From: Cauispirillum nitrogeniifigens
Lineage (GTDB): Bacteria > Pseudomonadota > Alphaproteobacteria > Rhodospirillales > Rhodospirillaceae
Direction: 5' to 3'
DNA: 64,000 nt
NCBI RefSeq assembly: GCF_049800675.1
Contig: NZ_JBLOOT010000010.1
Span: 62,001-126,000 of the forward strand
In this document: positions 8,150 to 16,155 of the stretch, one piece after another
Position numbering within the stretch: the first letter of the stretch is position 1
Layout: every line of letters starts with the position of its first letter
Translations under genes and position numbers: made by a program
Notes under the pieces: generated by a model
Database searches by the model: none
What the model was told of the DNA's origin: nothing
The model's input: only the letters and a program-made list of their open reading frames with translations

Positions 8150-8154
8150 ATCAG
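8141..8154. promoter_or_regulatory. FNR/FixK-like site upstream of soeABC
   Basis: TTGACTTAAATCAG overlaps the stop codon of the Usp gene. It matches the FNR/FixK pattern TTGAY-N4-RTCAA at all but the last base. It lies about 160 bp before the soeA ATG, in the only AT-rich patch of this interval, so oxygen- or redox-dependent control of soeABC is plausible but not proven. Confidence 0.4.
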
Positions 8155-8311
8155 CCTAGTCTAATATTCTCTTCCCGGAATATGGCATCGAAGCCCCCGC
8201 CGCCCGGTCCGCCACCCCTGCCCAGGGGTGCGCGGGACGGGCGGCGCAACGGGCCCCGCCGACGAAGCGAACGGCGCGACAGCGTCGGCGAAACGGGGAG
8301 GATATTGGGAC

Positions 8312-11305
8312 ATGGCGCTAGACCACCCGGTCGAAGGCGACGGCGTCGACACGTCGCCGCCGGTGGCGGATGAGATCAAGTACACCACTTGCTACATGTG
8401 CGCGTGCCGCTGCGGCATCCGCGTGTACGTCAAGGATGGCCAGATCCGCTACATCCAGGGCAACAAGAACCACCCGGTGAACAAGGGCGTGCTCTGCGCC
8501 AAGGGCTCCTCGGGCATCATGCAGCACTACTCGCCGGCGCGGCTGCGCAAGCCGCTGAAGCGGGTGGGCGAGCGCGGCTCGGGCGAGTTCGTCGAGATCG
8601 AGTGGGAGGAGGCCCTGGGCCTGGCCACCGATTGGCTGGGCACGATTCGCGCCACCGATCCCAAGAAGCTGGCCTTCTTCACCGGCCGCGACCAGAGCCA
8701 GTCGCTGACCGGCTGGTGGGCGACCCAGTTCGGCACCCCCAACTTCGCCGCCCACGGCGGGTTCTGTTCGGTGAACATGGCGGCCGCCGGGCTATACTCC
8801 ATCGGCGGGTCGTTCTGGGAGTTCGGCGAGCCCGACTGGGAACACGCCAAGTACTTCATGATGTTCGGCGTTGCCGAGGACCATGACTCCAACCCCATCA
8901 AGGCCGGCCTGGGCAAGCTGAAGGCGCGCGGCGCCAAGTTCGTCTCGGTCAACCCGGCCAAGACCGGGTATTCGGCCATTGCCGACGAATGGGTGGGCAT
9001 CCGCCCCGGCACCGACGGCCTGTTCGTCTTCGCGCTCATCCACGAGCTGCTGAAGGCCGGCAAGGTGGACCTGGAATACCTCGTCCGCTACACCAACGCC
9101 CACTACCTGATCATCCAGGCCCCCGGCGAGGCCGACGACGGCCTGTTCCTGCGCGACGCCGACGGCGTGCCGCTGTGCTGGGACCAGACCCGCCTGGCCG
9201 CCGCCAAGGCCCTGGACGCCGAGGTCACGCCGGCGCTGACCGGCGAATACACCGTCAACGGCAAGTCCTGCGTCCCGGCGTTCCAGCTCATGGCCGGGCG
9301 CTACCTGGACGACGCATACGCCCCCGAGGCGGTGGCCGAGACCTGCGGCCTGAAGGCCGACCAGATCCGGCGCATCGCCGCCGAACTGGCCCACGTCGCC
9401 TTCGAGGAGGCCATCGAGCTTCCGGTGGAATGGACCGACTGGGCCGGGCGCACGCACAAGACCATGAAGGGCCGCCCCATCGCCATGCACGCCATGCGCG
9501 GCATCTCGGCCCATTCCAACGGCTTCCACACCTGCCGCGCCATCCATCTGTTGCAGATGATCCTGGGCACCGTGGAGGTCCCCGGCGGCTTCCGCTTCAA
9601 GCCGCCGTTCCCCAAGCCCATCCCGCCGAATCCCAAGCCGGCCGGCAAGGACGGCGGCGTGGCCGGCAAGCCGCTGGCCGGGGCGCCCCTGGGCTTCCCC
9701 ACCCAGCCGGAAGACCTGCTGGTCGACGACAACGGCGAGCCCCTGCGCATCGACCATGCCTACAGCTGGGAAAACCCGCTGTCGTCGCACGGCCTGATGC
9801 ACATGGTCATCACCAACGCGTGGAAGGCCGATCCCTACCCGGTCGATGTCCTGTTCATGTACATGGCCAACATGTCGTGGAACAGCACGATGAACACCAA
9901 GGGTGTCATCGAGATGCTGACCGACAAGGACCCGGCCACCGGCGAGTACAAGATCCCCAAGATCATCTATTCCGATGCCTATGCCTCGGAGATGGTGGCC
10001 TATGCGGACCTCATCCTGCCCGACACCACCTATCTGGAGCGCTGGGACTGCATCTCCCTGCTCGACCGGCCCATCTGCGAGGCCGACGGCCCCGCCGACG
10101 CCATCCGCCAGCCAGTGGTCGAGCCTGACCGCGACGTCCGCGGCTTCCAGACGGTGCTGCTCGACCTCGGCGCCCGGCTGGGCCTGCCGGGGATGACCAA
10201 CCCCGACGGCTCGCCCAAGTTCCCCGGCGGCTATGCCGACTACATCGTCAACCACGAGCGCATGCCCGGCATCGGGCCGCTGGCCGGCTGGCGCGGCGAG
10301 AACGGCGAGTCGCACGGGCGCGGCGCGGCCAACCCGGACCAGCTCAAGAAATACATCGAGAACGAGTGCTTCTGGCAGGGCCACCTGACCCCGTCGCAGA
10401 AGTACTACAAGTTCGCCAACAAGGACTATCTGGACTACGCGGTCCACATGGGCTTCATCGGCCATGCCGACCAGATCGTGTTGCAGGTCTATTCCGAGAT
10501 CATGCAGAAGTTCCGCAACGCCGCCCGTGGCCTCGGCCCGGTGACGGTGCCGGAGCGGCACCGGGCGCGCGTCGACACCTACTTCGACCCCATGCCCATC
10601 TGGTACATGCCGTTCGAGGAAGCGTCCGTCGACACCACCGAGTATCCGCTGCACGCCCTGACCCAGCGGCCCATGTACATGTACCATTCCTGGGGCAGCC
10701 AGAACGCCTGGCTGCGCCAGATCATGAACCAGAACCGCCTGTACATGCACCGGGGCACCGCCAACGCCAAGGGCATCGCCGACGACGACTGGGTGTGGGT
10801 GACGTCCCACCACGGCAAGATCAAGTGCCAGGTGCGGCTGGTCGACGGCGTCAATCCGCAGACGGTGTGGACCTGGAACGCCATCGGCAAGCGCAAGGGC
10901 GCCTGGAACCTCAAGGAGGACGCGCCGGAGGCCACCAAGGGCTTCCTGCTCAACCACCTGATCTCCGAACTGCTGCCCGAGGACAAGTCCGGGCGCGGCG
11001 GCGGGCACCGCTATTCCAACTCCGACCCGGTGACGGGGCAGGCGGCGTGGTTCGACCTGCGGGTGAAGATCGAGAAGGCCCAGCCCGATGAGTTCGGCGA
11101 GTCGTCGCCGCAGTTCCCGGCGCTGAAACGGCCGCCCAACATCAAGGACTCGCCGACGGTGCTGCGCTACGGCGCGCAGTTCAACGCCGAGCGCCACGGC
11201 GGCAAGCCCGTCGAGAATGCCGAGCTGGGCCGCCAGACCGTCGGCAAGGGGGCGCCCGAGCCGCGCACGCCCGCCAAGCCGGCGCCGGAAAAGGAGGGCG
11301 TGTGA
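8312..11305 (+). CDS. soeA: SoeA, molybdopterin subunit of cytoplasmic sulfite dehydrogenase
   Basis: This 997-residue member of the DMSO reductase superfamily has no Tat signal, so it is cytoplasmic. The N-terminal [4Fe-4S] motif is C27-x2-C30-x3-C34-x27-C62 (CYMCACRCG ... GVLCAKGSSG). Bis-MGD binding segments follow (FFTGRDQSQSLTGWWATQFG, AHGGFCSVNMAAAGLYSIGG), and a C-terminal molydopterin-dinucleotide domain contains the LTQRPMYMYHSWGSQNAW segment. The three-gene order with an Fe-S subunit and a DmsC-like anchor, in a sox/fcc setting, matches SoeABC, which oxidises sulfite to sulfate and passes electrons to quinone. Other complexes of the superfamily (polysulfide or tetrathionate reductase) are less likely because they are exported. 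Confidence 0.85.
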   Translation: MALDHPVEGDGVDTSPPVADEIKYTTCYMCACRCGIRVYVKDGQIRYIQGNKNHPVNKGVLCAKGSSGIMQHYSPARLRKPLKRVGERGSGEFVEIEWEEALGLATDWLGTIRATDPKKLAFFTGRDQSQSLTGWWATQFGTPNFAAHGGFCSVNMAAAGLYSIGGSFWEFGEPDWEHAKYFMMFGVAEDHDSNPIKAGLGKLKARGAKFVSVNPAKTGYSAIADEWVGIRPGTDGLFVFALIHELLKAGKVDLEYLVRYTNAHYLIIQAPGEADDGLFLRDADGVPLCWDQTRLAAAKALDAEVTPALTGEYTVNGKSCVPAFQLMAGRYLDDAYAPEAVAETCGLKADQIRRIAAELAHVAFEEAIELPVEWTDWAGRTHKTMKGRPIAMHAMRGISAHSNGFHTCRAIHLLQMILGTVEVPGGFRFKPPFPKPIPPNPKPAGKDGGVAGKPLAGAPLGFPTQPEDLLVDDNGEPLRIDHAYSWENPLSSHGLMHMVITNAWKADPYPVDVLFMYMANMSWNSTMNTKGVIEMLTDKDPATGEYKIPKIIYSDAYASEMVAYADLILPDTTYLERWDCISLLDRPICEADGPADAIRQPVVEPDRDVRGFQTVLLDLGARLGLPGMTNPDGSPKFPGGYADYIVNHERMPGIGPLAGWRGENGESHGRGAANPDQLKKYIENECFWQGHLTPSQKYYKFANKDYLDYAVHMGFIGHADQIVLQVYSEIMQKFRNAARGLGPVTVPERHRARVDTYFDPMPIWYMPFEEASVDTTEYPLHALTQRPMYMYHSWGSQNAWLRQIMNQNRLYMHRGTANAKGIADDDWVWVTSHHGKIKCQVRLVDGVNPQTVWTWNAIGKRKGAWNLKEDAPEATKGFLLNHLISELLPEDKSGRGGGHRYSNSDPVTGQAAWFDLRVKIEKAQPDEFGESSPQFPALKRPPNIKDSPTVLRYGAQFNAERHGGKPVENAELGRQTVGKGAPEPRTPAKPAPEKEGV

Positions 11306-11306
11306 C

Positions 11307-12047
11307 ATGACCACCCTGCCCACCTCGACCCCCAAGAAGCTCGGCCTGGTCATCGACCTGGACACCTGCGTCGGCTGCCAGGGCTGCGTGACCAACTGCA
11401 AGGAGTGGAACACCGGCGGCCACTCCGCCCCGCTGACCGACCTCAACCCCTACGGGGACAAGGTCGACGGCGTGTGGTTCAACCGCGTCCACACCTTTGA
11501 ATGCGGCGAGGGCGAGAAGTCCCGCACCGTCCATTTCCCCAAGTCGTGCCTGCACTGCGAGAACGCCGCCTGCGTGACCGTGTGCCCCACGGGGGCGTCC
11601 TACAAGCGCTCCTCCGACGGCGTGGTGCTGGTCGACCACGACAAGTGCATCGGCTGCAAGCTGTGCAGCTGGGCCTGCCCCTACGGCGCTCGCGAGTTCG
11701 ACGAGGACGAGGGCGTGATGAAGAAGTGCACCCTGTGCATCGACCGCATCTACAACGACAACCTCGACGAAGTGGACCGCAAGCCGGCCTGCGTCCTGAC
11801 CTGCCCGGCCGGGGCGCGCCACTTCGGCGACCTGGGCGATCCCGACTCGGCCGTGTCCAAGCTGGTGGAGGAGCGCGGCGGCTACGACCTGATGCCCGAA
11901 CTGGGCTACAAGCCGACCAACAAGTACCTGCCGCCGCGTCCGCGCAAGCTGACCGGCGCGGCCATCGGCGCCCGCGAATCCCTTGAGCCCGTGAAGACCA
12001 ACGGCAAGGGTTTCCTGGGCTGGGTCGACAAAGTCCTGTCGCGGTAA
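11307..12047 (+). CDS. soeB: SoeB, four-cluster ferredoxin subunit of sulfite dehydrogenase
   Basis: This 246-residue protein has four cysteine clusters typical of DmsB/PsrB-type electron-transfer subunits: CVGCQGCVTNC, CLHCENAACVTVC, CIGCKLCSWAC and CTLCIDRI with a later ACVLTCP. They bind four [4Fe-4S] clusters that carry electrons from SoeA to the membrane anchor. The start ATG lies one base after the soeA stop, so translation is coupled. It lacks a signal peptide and is cytoplasmic. Confidence 0.9.
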   Translation: MTTLPTSTPKKLGLVIDLDTCVGCQGCVTNCKEWNTGGHSAPLTDLNPYGDKVDGVWFNRVHTFECGEGEKSRTVHFPKSCLHCENAACVTVCPTGASYKRSSDGVVLVDHDKCIGCKLCSWACPYGAREFDEDEGVMKKCTLCIDRIYNDNLDEVDRKPACVLTCPAGARHFGDLGDPDSAVSKLVEERGGYDLMPELGYKPTNKYLPPRPRKLTGAAIGARESLEPVKTNGKGFLGWVDKVLSR

Positions 12048-12061
12048 GGGGGAACGTTCAG

Positions 12062-13006
12062 ATGCATCCGGCATATTCCGTCATCTTCTTCACCACCGCG
12101 TCGGGCGCCGGCTACGGCATGCTCGCGCTGATGGCCATCCTCGGCGCGGCGGGCGTCCTGCCGGCCGACCGCTGGTTCGGCTTCGTCGGCCTCGGCCTGG
12201 CGCTGGGCCTGATCACCGGCGGCCTGCTGTCGTCGACCTTCCACCTGGGCCACCCGGAACGCGCCTGGCGCGCCGTCAGCCAGTGGCGGTCGTCGTGGCT
12301 GGCGCGCGAAGGCGTCATGGCCATCCTCACCTACATCCCCGCCGGCCTGTTCGGCATCGGCTGGGTGTTCCTGGAATCCACCACCGGGTTCTGGGCCGTC
12401 ATGGGCGTGCTGGCGGCCATCGGCGCGTTCCTGACCATCGTCTGCACGGCGATGATCTACCGCTCGCTGAAGACCATCCACCAGTGGCACAACGACTGGA
12501 CCATCGCCGGCTACGTGGCGCTGGGCTTCGCCAGCGGCGCCGTGGCGCTGTCCTTCGTCGCCCACCTGTTCGGCGTCGCCGGGCCGGTGGTCAAGGCGCT
12601 GCCGCTGGTGCTGCTGCCGCTGGCCTGGATCGTCAAGTCCGGCTACTGGGCGTTCATCGACCGCACGCGGTCGCTGTCGACGGCCAACACCGCCACCGGC
12701 CTGCGCGGCGGCGACGTGCGGGTGGTCGACTGGCCGCACACCCAGGAAAACTACCTGCAAAAGGAGATGGGCTTCCAGGTGGCGCGCAAGCACGCCATGA
12801 AGCTGCGCGGCATCGCCCACCTGCTGGCCTTCGCCGCACCGTTCATCCTGGCGCTGATCAGCATGACCCTGCCCAATCCGCTGGCCGGCCTCGCCGCCTT
12901 CGCCGGCCTGGCGTCCATGGCCGGCGGCCTGCTGGCCGAACGCTGGCTGTTCTTCGCCGAGGCCAAGCATACCGTGACCCTGTTCTACGGCGCCCAGGCC
13001 GCCTGA
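12062..13006 (+). CDS. soeC: SoeC, DmsC-like membrane anchor of sulfite dehydrogenase
   Basis: This 314-residue protein has about eight hydrophobic helices and the DmsC-family look rather than NrfD: it begins MHPAYSVIFFTTASGAGYG, and has GGLLSSTFHLGHPERAWRA, where the His residues sit near the quinone site. It anchors SoeAB to the cytoplasmic side of the membrane and reduces quinone. It starts 14 bp after soeB with a ribosome site (AAGGGGGAA). A strong hairpin follows 31 bp after its stop, so soeABC is likely one transcription unit. Confidence 0.88.
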   Translation: MHPAYSVIFFTTASGAGYGMLALMAILGAAGVLPADRWFGFVGLGLALGLITGGLLSSTFHLGHPERAWRAVSQWRSSWLAREGVMAILTYIPAGLFGIGWVFLESTTGFWAVMGVLAAIGAFLTIVCTAMIYRSLKTIHQWHNDWTIAGYVALGFASGAVALSFVAHLFGVAGPVVKALPLVLLPLAWIVKSGYWAFIDRTRSLSTANTATGLRGGDVRVVDWPHTQENYLQKEMGFQVARKHAMKLRGIAHLLAFAAPFILALISMTLPNPLAGLAAFAGLASMAGGLLAERWLFFAEAKHTVTLFYGAQAA

Positions 13007-13037
13007 CCAGACGACACCAAGGCATGCCCCGCCGCGC

Positions 13038-13061
13038 GGCCCGTCCCTTCGGGGACGGGCC
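13038..13061 (+). terminator. Hairpin with UUCG loop after soeC
   Basis: A perfect 10-bp stem (GGCCCGTCCC with its complement) closes on a TTCG tetraloop, an unusually stable fold. No T-run follows, so it may terminate weakly or protect the soe mRNA 3' end. Confidence 0.75.
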
Positions 13062-13211
13062 ACCCATTCGCACATGCAAAACATGCTCTGAGGTTGCGAC
13101 TTACTATCGGAAATTCTACATCGTCTAGTCGTAACTTTGGCTTTGTGGAAATCCCGAACTTTGGTAGCCTCGGCAGGTAACTAATAAAAATCTAATGTAG
13201 GGGAGGACGAA

Positions 13212-13274
13212 ATGCCGGCACGCGTGGGATCCCCGCGCCGCCCGGAAAGCCGCTGGGGCTTCCCGGTCCGCTAG
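13212..13274 (+). CDS. Possible 20-residue leader peptide before fccA
   Basis: The frame ATG...TAG encodes 20 residues (MPARVGSPRRPESRWGFPVR). A GGGGAGGA element lies 4 nt before the ATG, as strong as that of the real genes here. It sits between the AT-rich promoter-like patch and two stem-loops, in the 400-bp leader of fccA. This is the layout of an upstream control peptide, but nothing shows that it is translated, and its codons (CGC, CCG, Arg- and Pro-rich) are what GC bias alone would give. Confidence 0.35.
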   Translation: MPARVGSPRRPESRWGFPVR

Positions 13275-13418
13275 GCCAACGCTTCCCCCAACTCCGCACG
13301 CCCTGACCCGCCGCCTTTCGCGGCGGCATGCAGAAGGCCGTTCGATGCCCGCGCTCAAAGCGGGCACGCAAGAAAAGCCACCCATCCACGGATATCCCGC
13401 ACGGGGAGGACGATCACA

Positions 13419-14012
13419 ATGAAGGGCAAGACTCTTTCCGCGTTGGCGGTCTCGGGCATGCTGGGGGCGATGGTCGCCGCCAGCCCGGCCATCGCCAACG
13501 ACACCGCGGCCATGATGGCCGAGACCTGCGCCGGCTGCCACGGCACCGACGGGTCCAGCAACGGCCCGGTGACACCCAGCATCGCCGGTGTCGACAAGGA
13601 ATACTTCGTCACCGCCATGAAGGACTACGCCAGCGGCGCCCGTCCGTCGACGGTGATGGGCCGCATCGCCAAGGGCTACACCGAAGCCGACTACAAGGCG
13701 ATGGCCGACTACTTCGCCAGCCGCAAGATGGTGCTGGCCAAGCAGACCTTCGACCCGGCGCTGGCCGCCAAGGGCAAGGACCTTCAGGCCCGCTTCTGCG
13801 AGAACTGCCACGAGAAGGGCGGCACCGGCGGGGAGCTGATCCCCAAGGTCGCCGGCCAGTGGACCCCCTACCTCCAGTATTCGCTGGCCGACTTCAAGTC
13901 CGGCGTCCGCACCATGGAACGCCGCAAGAAGGCCAAGATGGAAGAGCTGATGGCCGAAGCCGGTGACGATGGCCTGACCGCCATCCTGCACTACCTGGCC
14001 AGCCAGCAGTAA
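13419..14012 (+). CDS. fccA: FccA, diheme cytochrome c subunit of sulfide dehydrogenase
   Basis: This 197-residue protein has a Sec signal peptide (cleavage near AIANDT) and two heme c motifs, CAGCH at 37-41 and CENCH at 127-131. Each lies in a class I cytochrome c domain. It is followed 14 bp later by the flavoprotein FccB. Diheme FccA takes electrons from the FccB flavin during sulfide oxidation in the periplasm. The same architecture is called SoxE when it sits in sox operons, so soxE/soxF are alternative names. A good GGGGAGGA site precedes the ATG. Confidence 0.9.
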   Translation: MKGKTLSALAVSGMLGAMVAASPAIANDTAAMMAETCAGCHGTDGSSNGPVTPSIAGVDKEYFVTAMKDYASGARPSTVMGRIAKGYTEADYKAMADYFASRKMVLAKQTFDPALAAKGKDLQARFCENCHEKGGTGGELIPKVAGQWTPYLQYSLADFKSGVRTMERRKKAKMEELMAEAGDDGLTAILHYLASQQ

Positions 14013-14026
14013 GGGGGAGGAAACAC

Positions 14027-15346
14027 ATGCTCAAGAACGGATATTCGACCGATCGCCGCGGCTTCATCAAGATCGCCGGCGGCGTGGCCGCTGCCGGCGC
14101 CTTCGCCGGCGCCATCGGCATGCCGCGCATCGCCCGCGCTGCCGGCGCCCGCGTGGTGGTCGTCGGTGGCGGCACCGGCGGCGCGACCTGCGCCAAGTAC
14201 CTGCGCCGCGCCGACCCGACCCTCGACGTCACGCTGATCGAGGCCAGCAAGGACCACTACACCTGCTTCATGTCCAACGAGGTGATCGGCGGCGACCGCA
14301 CCATGGACGGCATCAAGGTCGGCTATGACGCCCTGGCTGCCCATGGCGTGAAGGTGGTGTTCGGCCTGGTCACGGAGATCGACGCCGCCGGCAAGTCGGT
14401 CAAGACCCAGGACGGCAAGTCCTTCGCCTACGATCGTCTGGTCGTGGCGCCGGGCATCGACATCGACTACGCCTCGCTGGAAGGCTACGACGAAGCCGCC
14501 GCCGAGAAGATGCCGCACGCCTGGCAGGCCGGTCCGCAGACCGCGCTGCTGCGCAAGCAGCTTGAAGCCATGAAGGACGGCGGCACCTTCATCATGGTGG
14601 CCCCGCCCAACCCCTACCGCTGCCCGCCCGGCCCCTACGAGCGCGCCAGCCTGGTGGCCAACTACTTCAAGCAGCACAAGCCCAACTCCAAGGTGCTGAT
14701 CCTCGACCCCAAGGACGCCTTCTCCAAGCAGGGCCTGTTCATCCAGGCGTGGGAAAAGTTCTACGGCTACGGCACCGACAAGGCCATGCTGGAGTGGATT
14801 CCGGCCTCCAAGCAGGGCAAGGTCATCAAGGTGCACCCGGCGGAAATGGCCGTGGAGACCGAGTTCGACAAGATCAAGGGCGACGTCGTCAACGTCATCC
14901 CCGGCCAGAAGGCCGGCAAGATCGCCTTCGCCGCCGGCCTGACCGGCGACGGCAAGTGGTGCCCGGTCAACATGAAGACCTTCGAGTCGAAGGTCCATGC
15001 CGGCATCCACGTCATCGGTGACGCCGCCGTCGCCACCGACATGCCGAAGTCCGGCTACTCGGCCAACTCGCAGGCCAAGGTCTGCGCGCGGGCCATCGTC
15101 GCCGCGCTCCAGGGCAAGGACATGGCGGCGCCGTCCTACGTCAACACCTGCTACTCCATCGCCGGCCCGGACCACTGCTTCTCGGTCGCCGCCGTGTACA
15201 AGTACAATGAGGCGGAGAACAAGATCGTCTCCGTCGAAGGCTCCGGCGGGCTGTCGCCCATGGATGCCTCGGCCGAGGACCGCAAGCGCGAAGTCGCCTA
15301 CGCGCACAGCTGGTACAGCAACATCGTCAAGGATAGCTGGGGCTAA
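14027..15346 (+). CDS. fccB: FccB, flavoprotein of flavocytochrome c sulfide dehydrogenase
   Basis: This 439-residue protein carries a Tat signal (DRRGFIKIAGG) and an N-terminal FAD-binding motif VVVVGGGTGGATCAKYL. The cysteine in HYTCFMSNEVIGG sits where FccB covalently binds FAD. Two further cysteines, in NPYRCPPGPYE and in NTCYSIAGPDHCFS, are placed like the redox-active disulfide. A C-terminal dimerisation/FCSD domain follows. It oxidises sulfide to zero-valent sulfur and reduces FccA. The gene follows fccA in one operon. A sulfide:quinone reductase is excluded by the Tat signal and the cytochrome partner. Confidence 0.93.
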   Translation: MLKNGYSTDRRGFIKIAGGVAAAGAFAGAIGMPRIARAAGARVVVVGGGTGGATCAKYLRRADPTLDVTLIEASKDHYTCFMSNEVIGGDRTMDGIKVGYDALAAHGVKVVFGLVTEIDAAGKSVKTQDGKSFAYDRLVVAPGIDIDYASLEGYDEAAAEKMPHAWQAGPQTALLRKQLEAMKDGGTFIMVAPPNPYRCPPGPYERASLVANYFKQHKPNSKVLILDPKDAFSKQGLFIQAWEKFYGYGTDKAMLEWIPASKQGKVIKVHPAEMAVETEFDKIKGDVVNVIPGQKAGKIAFAAGLTGDGKWCPVNMKTFESKVHAGIHVIGDAAVATDMPKSGYSANSQAKVCARAIVAALQGKDMAAPSYVNTCYSIAGPDHCFSVAAVYKYNEAENKIVSVEGSGGLSPMDASAEDRKREVAYAHSWYSNIVKDSWG

Positions 15347-15430
15347 GCAGCCCCGGCGGTCCTTGCGACCGCGACAGTGGCGGCGGCCCTCCCCCAGGGG
15401 CCGCCGCCATGGATCGCCGTGGCGCCTAAA

Positions 15431-15528
15431 GCATCGTGCGGAAAAGTGGACCCGGTTTTCCGCGCCGACGATGCGCCATCTCGAAGACTTGGAGCACCGG
15501 ACACGAACGTGGGTTCGGGCCGGTGCTC
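15431..15528. repeat. Composite palindromic element, copy 1
   Basis: The left part (15431-15474) is a palindrome with outer arms GCATCGT/ACGATGC and inner arms GCGGAAAA/TTTTCCGC. After a 17-bp spacer comes a second stem-loop (15492-15528) with arms GAGCACCGG/CCGGTGCTC and an inner CGAAC/GTTCG pair. A 33-bp core (15431-15463) recurs exactly, inverted, at 62500-62532. The spacer is also conserved, and the second stem has the same inner pair but different outer arms. It lies between fccB and the NapC gene, where it could act in transcript processing. Confidence 0.8.
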
Positions 15529-15547
15529 TAGGAGGGAGCGCCAGGGC

Positions 15548-16138
15548 GTGGACGCATCCGAAGGGAACAAGACCGTGCGTCGTATCTGGAAATGGTTCAC
15601 GCGCCCGAGCGCGCGTTACGGCTGGGGCATCCTCTTCACGCTGGGGGCCGTCGCCTTCCTGGGCATCGCGGTGACCTTCACGACCGTGCTTGAGGCCACC
15701 AACAAGACCGAGTTCTGCATCTCCTGCCACACCATGCAGACCAACTACGAAGAATACAAAAAGTCGGCCCACTACGCCAACCGCACCGGCGTGCGGGTGG
15801 AATGCGCCGATTGCCATGTACCGCAGGACTTCGGCCCCAAGATGTGGGCCAAGCTGGTTGCCGCCAAGGATGTCTTCCATCAGGTGATCGGCACCATCGA
15901 CACGCCCGAGAAGTTCGAGGCCCACCGCATGGCGATGGCGCAGCGGGTGTGGGACAAGATGGAAGCCACCGGCTCGCGCGAATGCCGCTCCTGCCACGAC
16001 TTCCAGGCCATGGACTTCCAGTGGCAGGGCCGCCGGTCGGCGGTGCGCCACCAGTCGGCCATGGAGGAAGGCAAGACCTGCATCAACTGCCACCAGGGCG
16101 TGGTGCATTCGCTGCCGCAAGGCTTCTCGCGCGACTGA
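15548..16138 (+). CDS. NapC/NirT-type membrane-anchored tetraheme cytochrome c
   Basis: A GTG at 15548 (196 residues, AGGAGG 12 nt upstream) or one at 15575 (187 residues) starts this gene. A short basic N terminus (RRIWKWFTRPSARYG) is followed by one transmembrane helix that anchors the domain on the periplasmic side. Four heme c motifs follow: CISCH, CADCH, CRSCH and CINCH, the normal count for NapC. The CHTM after the first heme motif resembles the Met ligand segment of NapC. Such proteins exchange electrons between the quinone pool and periplasmic cytochromes. Between fccAB and another tetraheme cytochrome, it likely links sulfide oxidation to the membrane, but the direction of flow is unknown. 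Confidence 0.85.
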   Translation: MDASEGNKTVRRIWKWFTRPSARYGWGILFTLGAVAFLGIAVTFTTVLEATNKTEFCISCHTMQTNYEEYKKSAHYANRTGVRVECADCHVPQDFGPKMWAKLVAAKDVFHQVIGTIDTPEKFEAHRMAMAQRVWDKMEATGSRECRSCHDFQAMDFQWQGRRSAVRHQSAMEEGKTCINCHQGVVHSLPQGFSRD

Positions 16139-16155
16139 CGGCCGGAGGCACGCAC

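Larger units (their letters stand above)
13007..13418. other. 412-bp leader region between soeC and fccA
   Basis: This interval begins with the soeC terminator and then becomes AT-rich (13070-13200), unlike its surroundings. It contains an imperfect inverted repeat (GTTGCGACT at 13093, AGTCGTAAC at 13127), two AACTTTGG direct repeats 24 bp apart (13133, 13157), and a 20-codon open frame with a strong ribosome site. Two further stem-loops follow (7-bp stems at 13308-13326 and 13346-13366). This is likely the promoter and 5' leader of fccAB. Confidence 0.55.

Noticed and set aside
8792..11446. An 884-codon reverse-strand open frame over soeA
   Set aside because: It lies opposite the conserved soeA motifs and has the same low-information composition as other shadow frames here.
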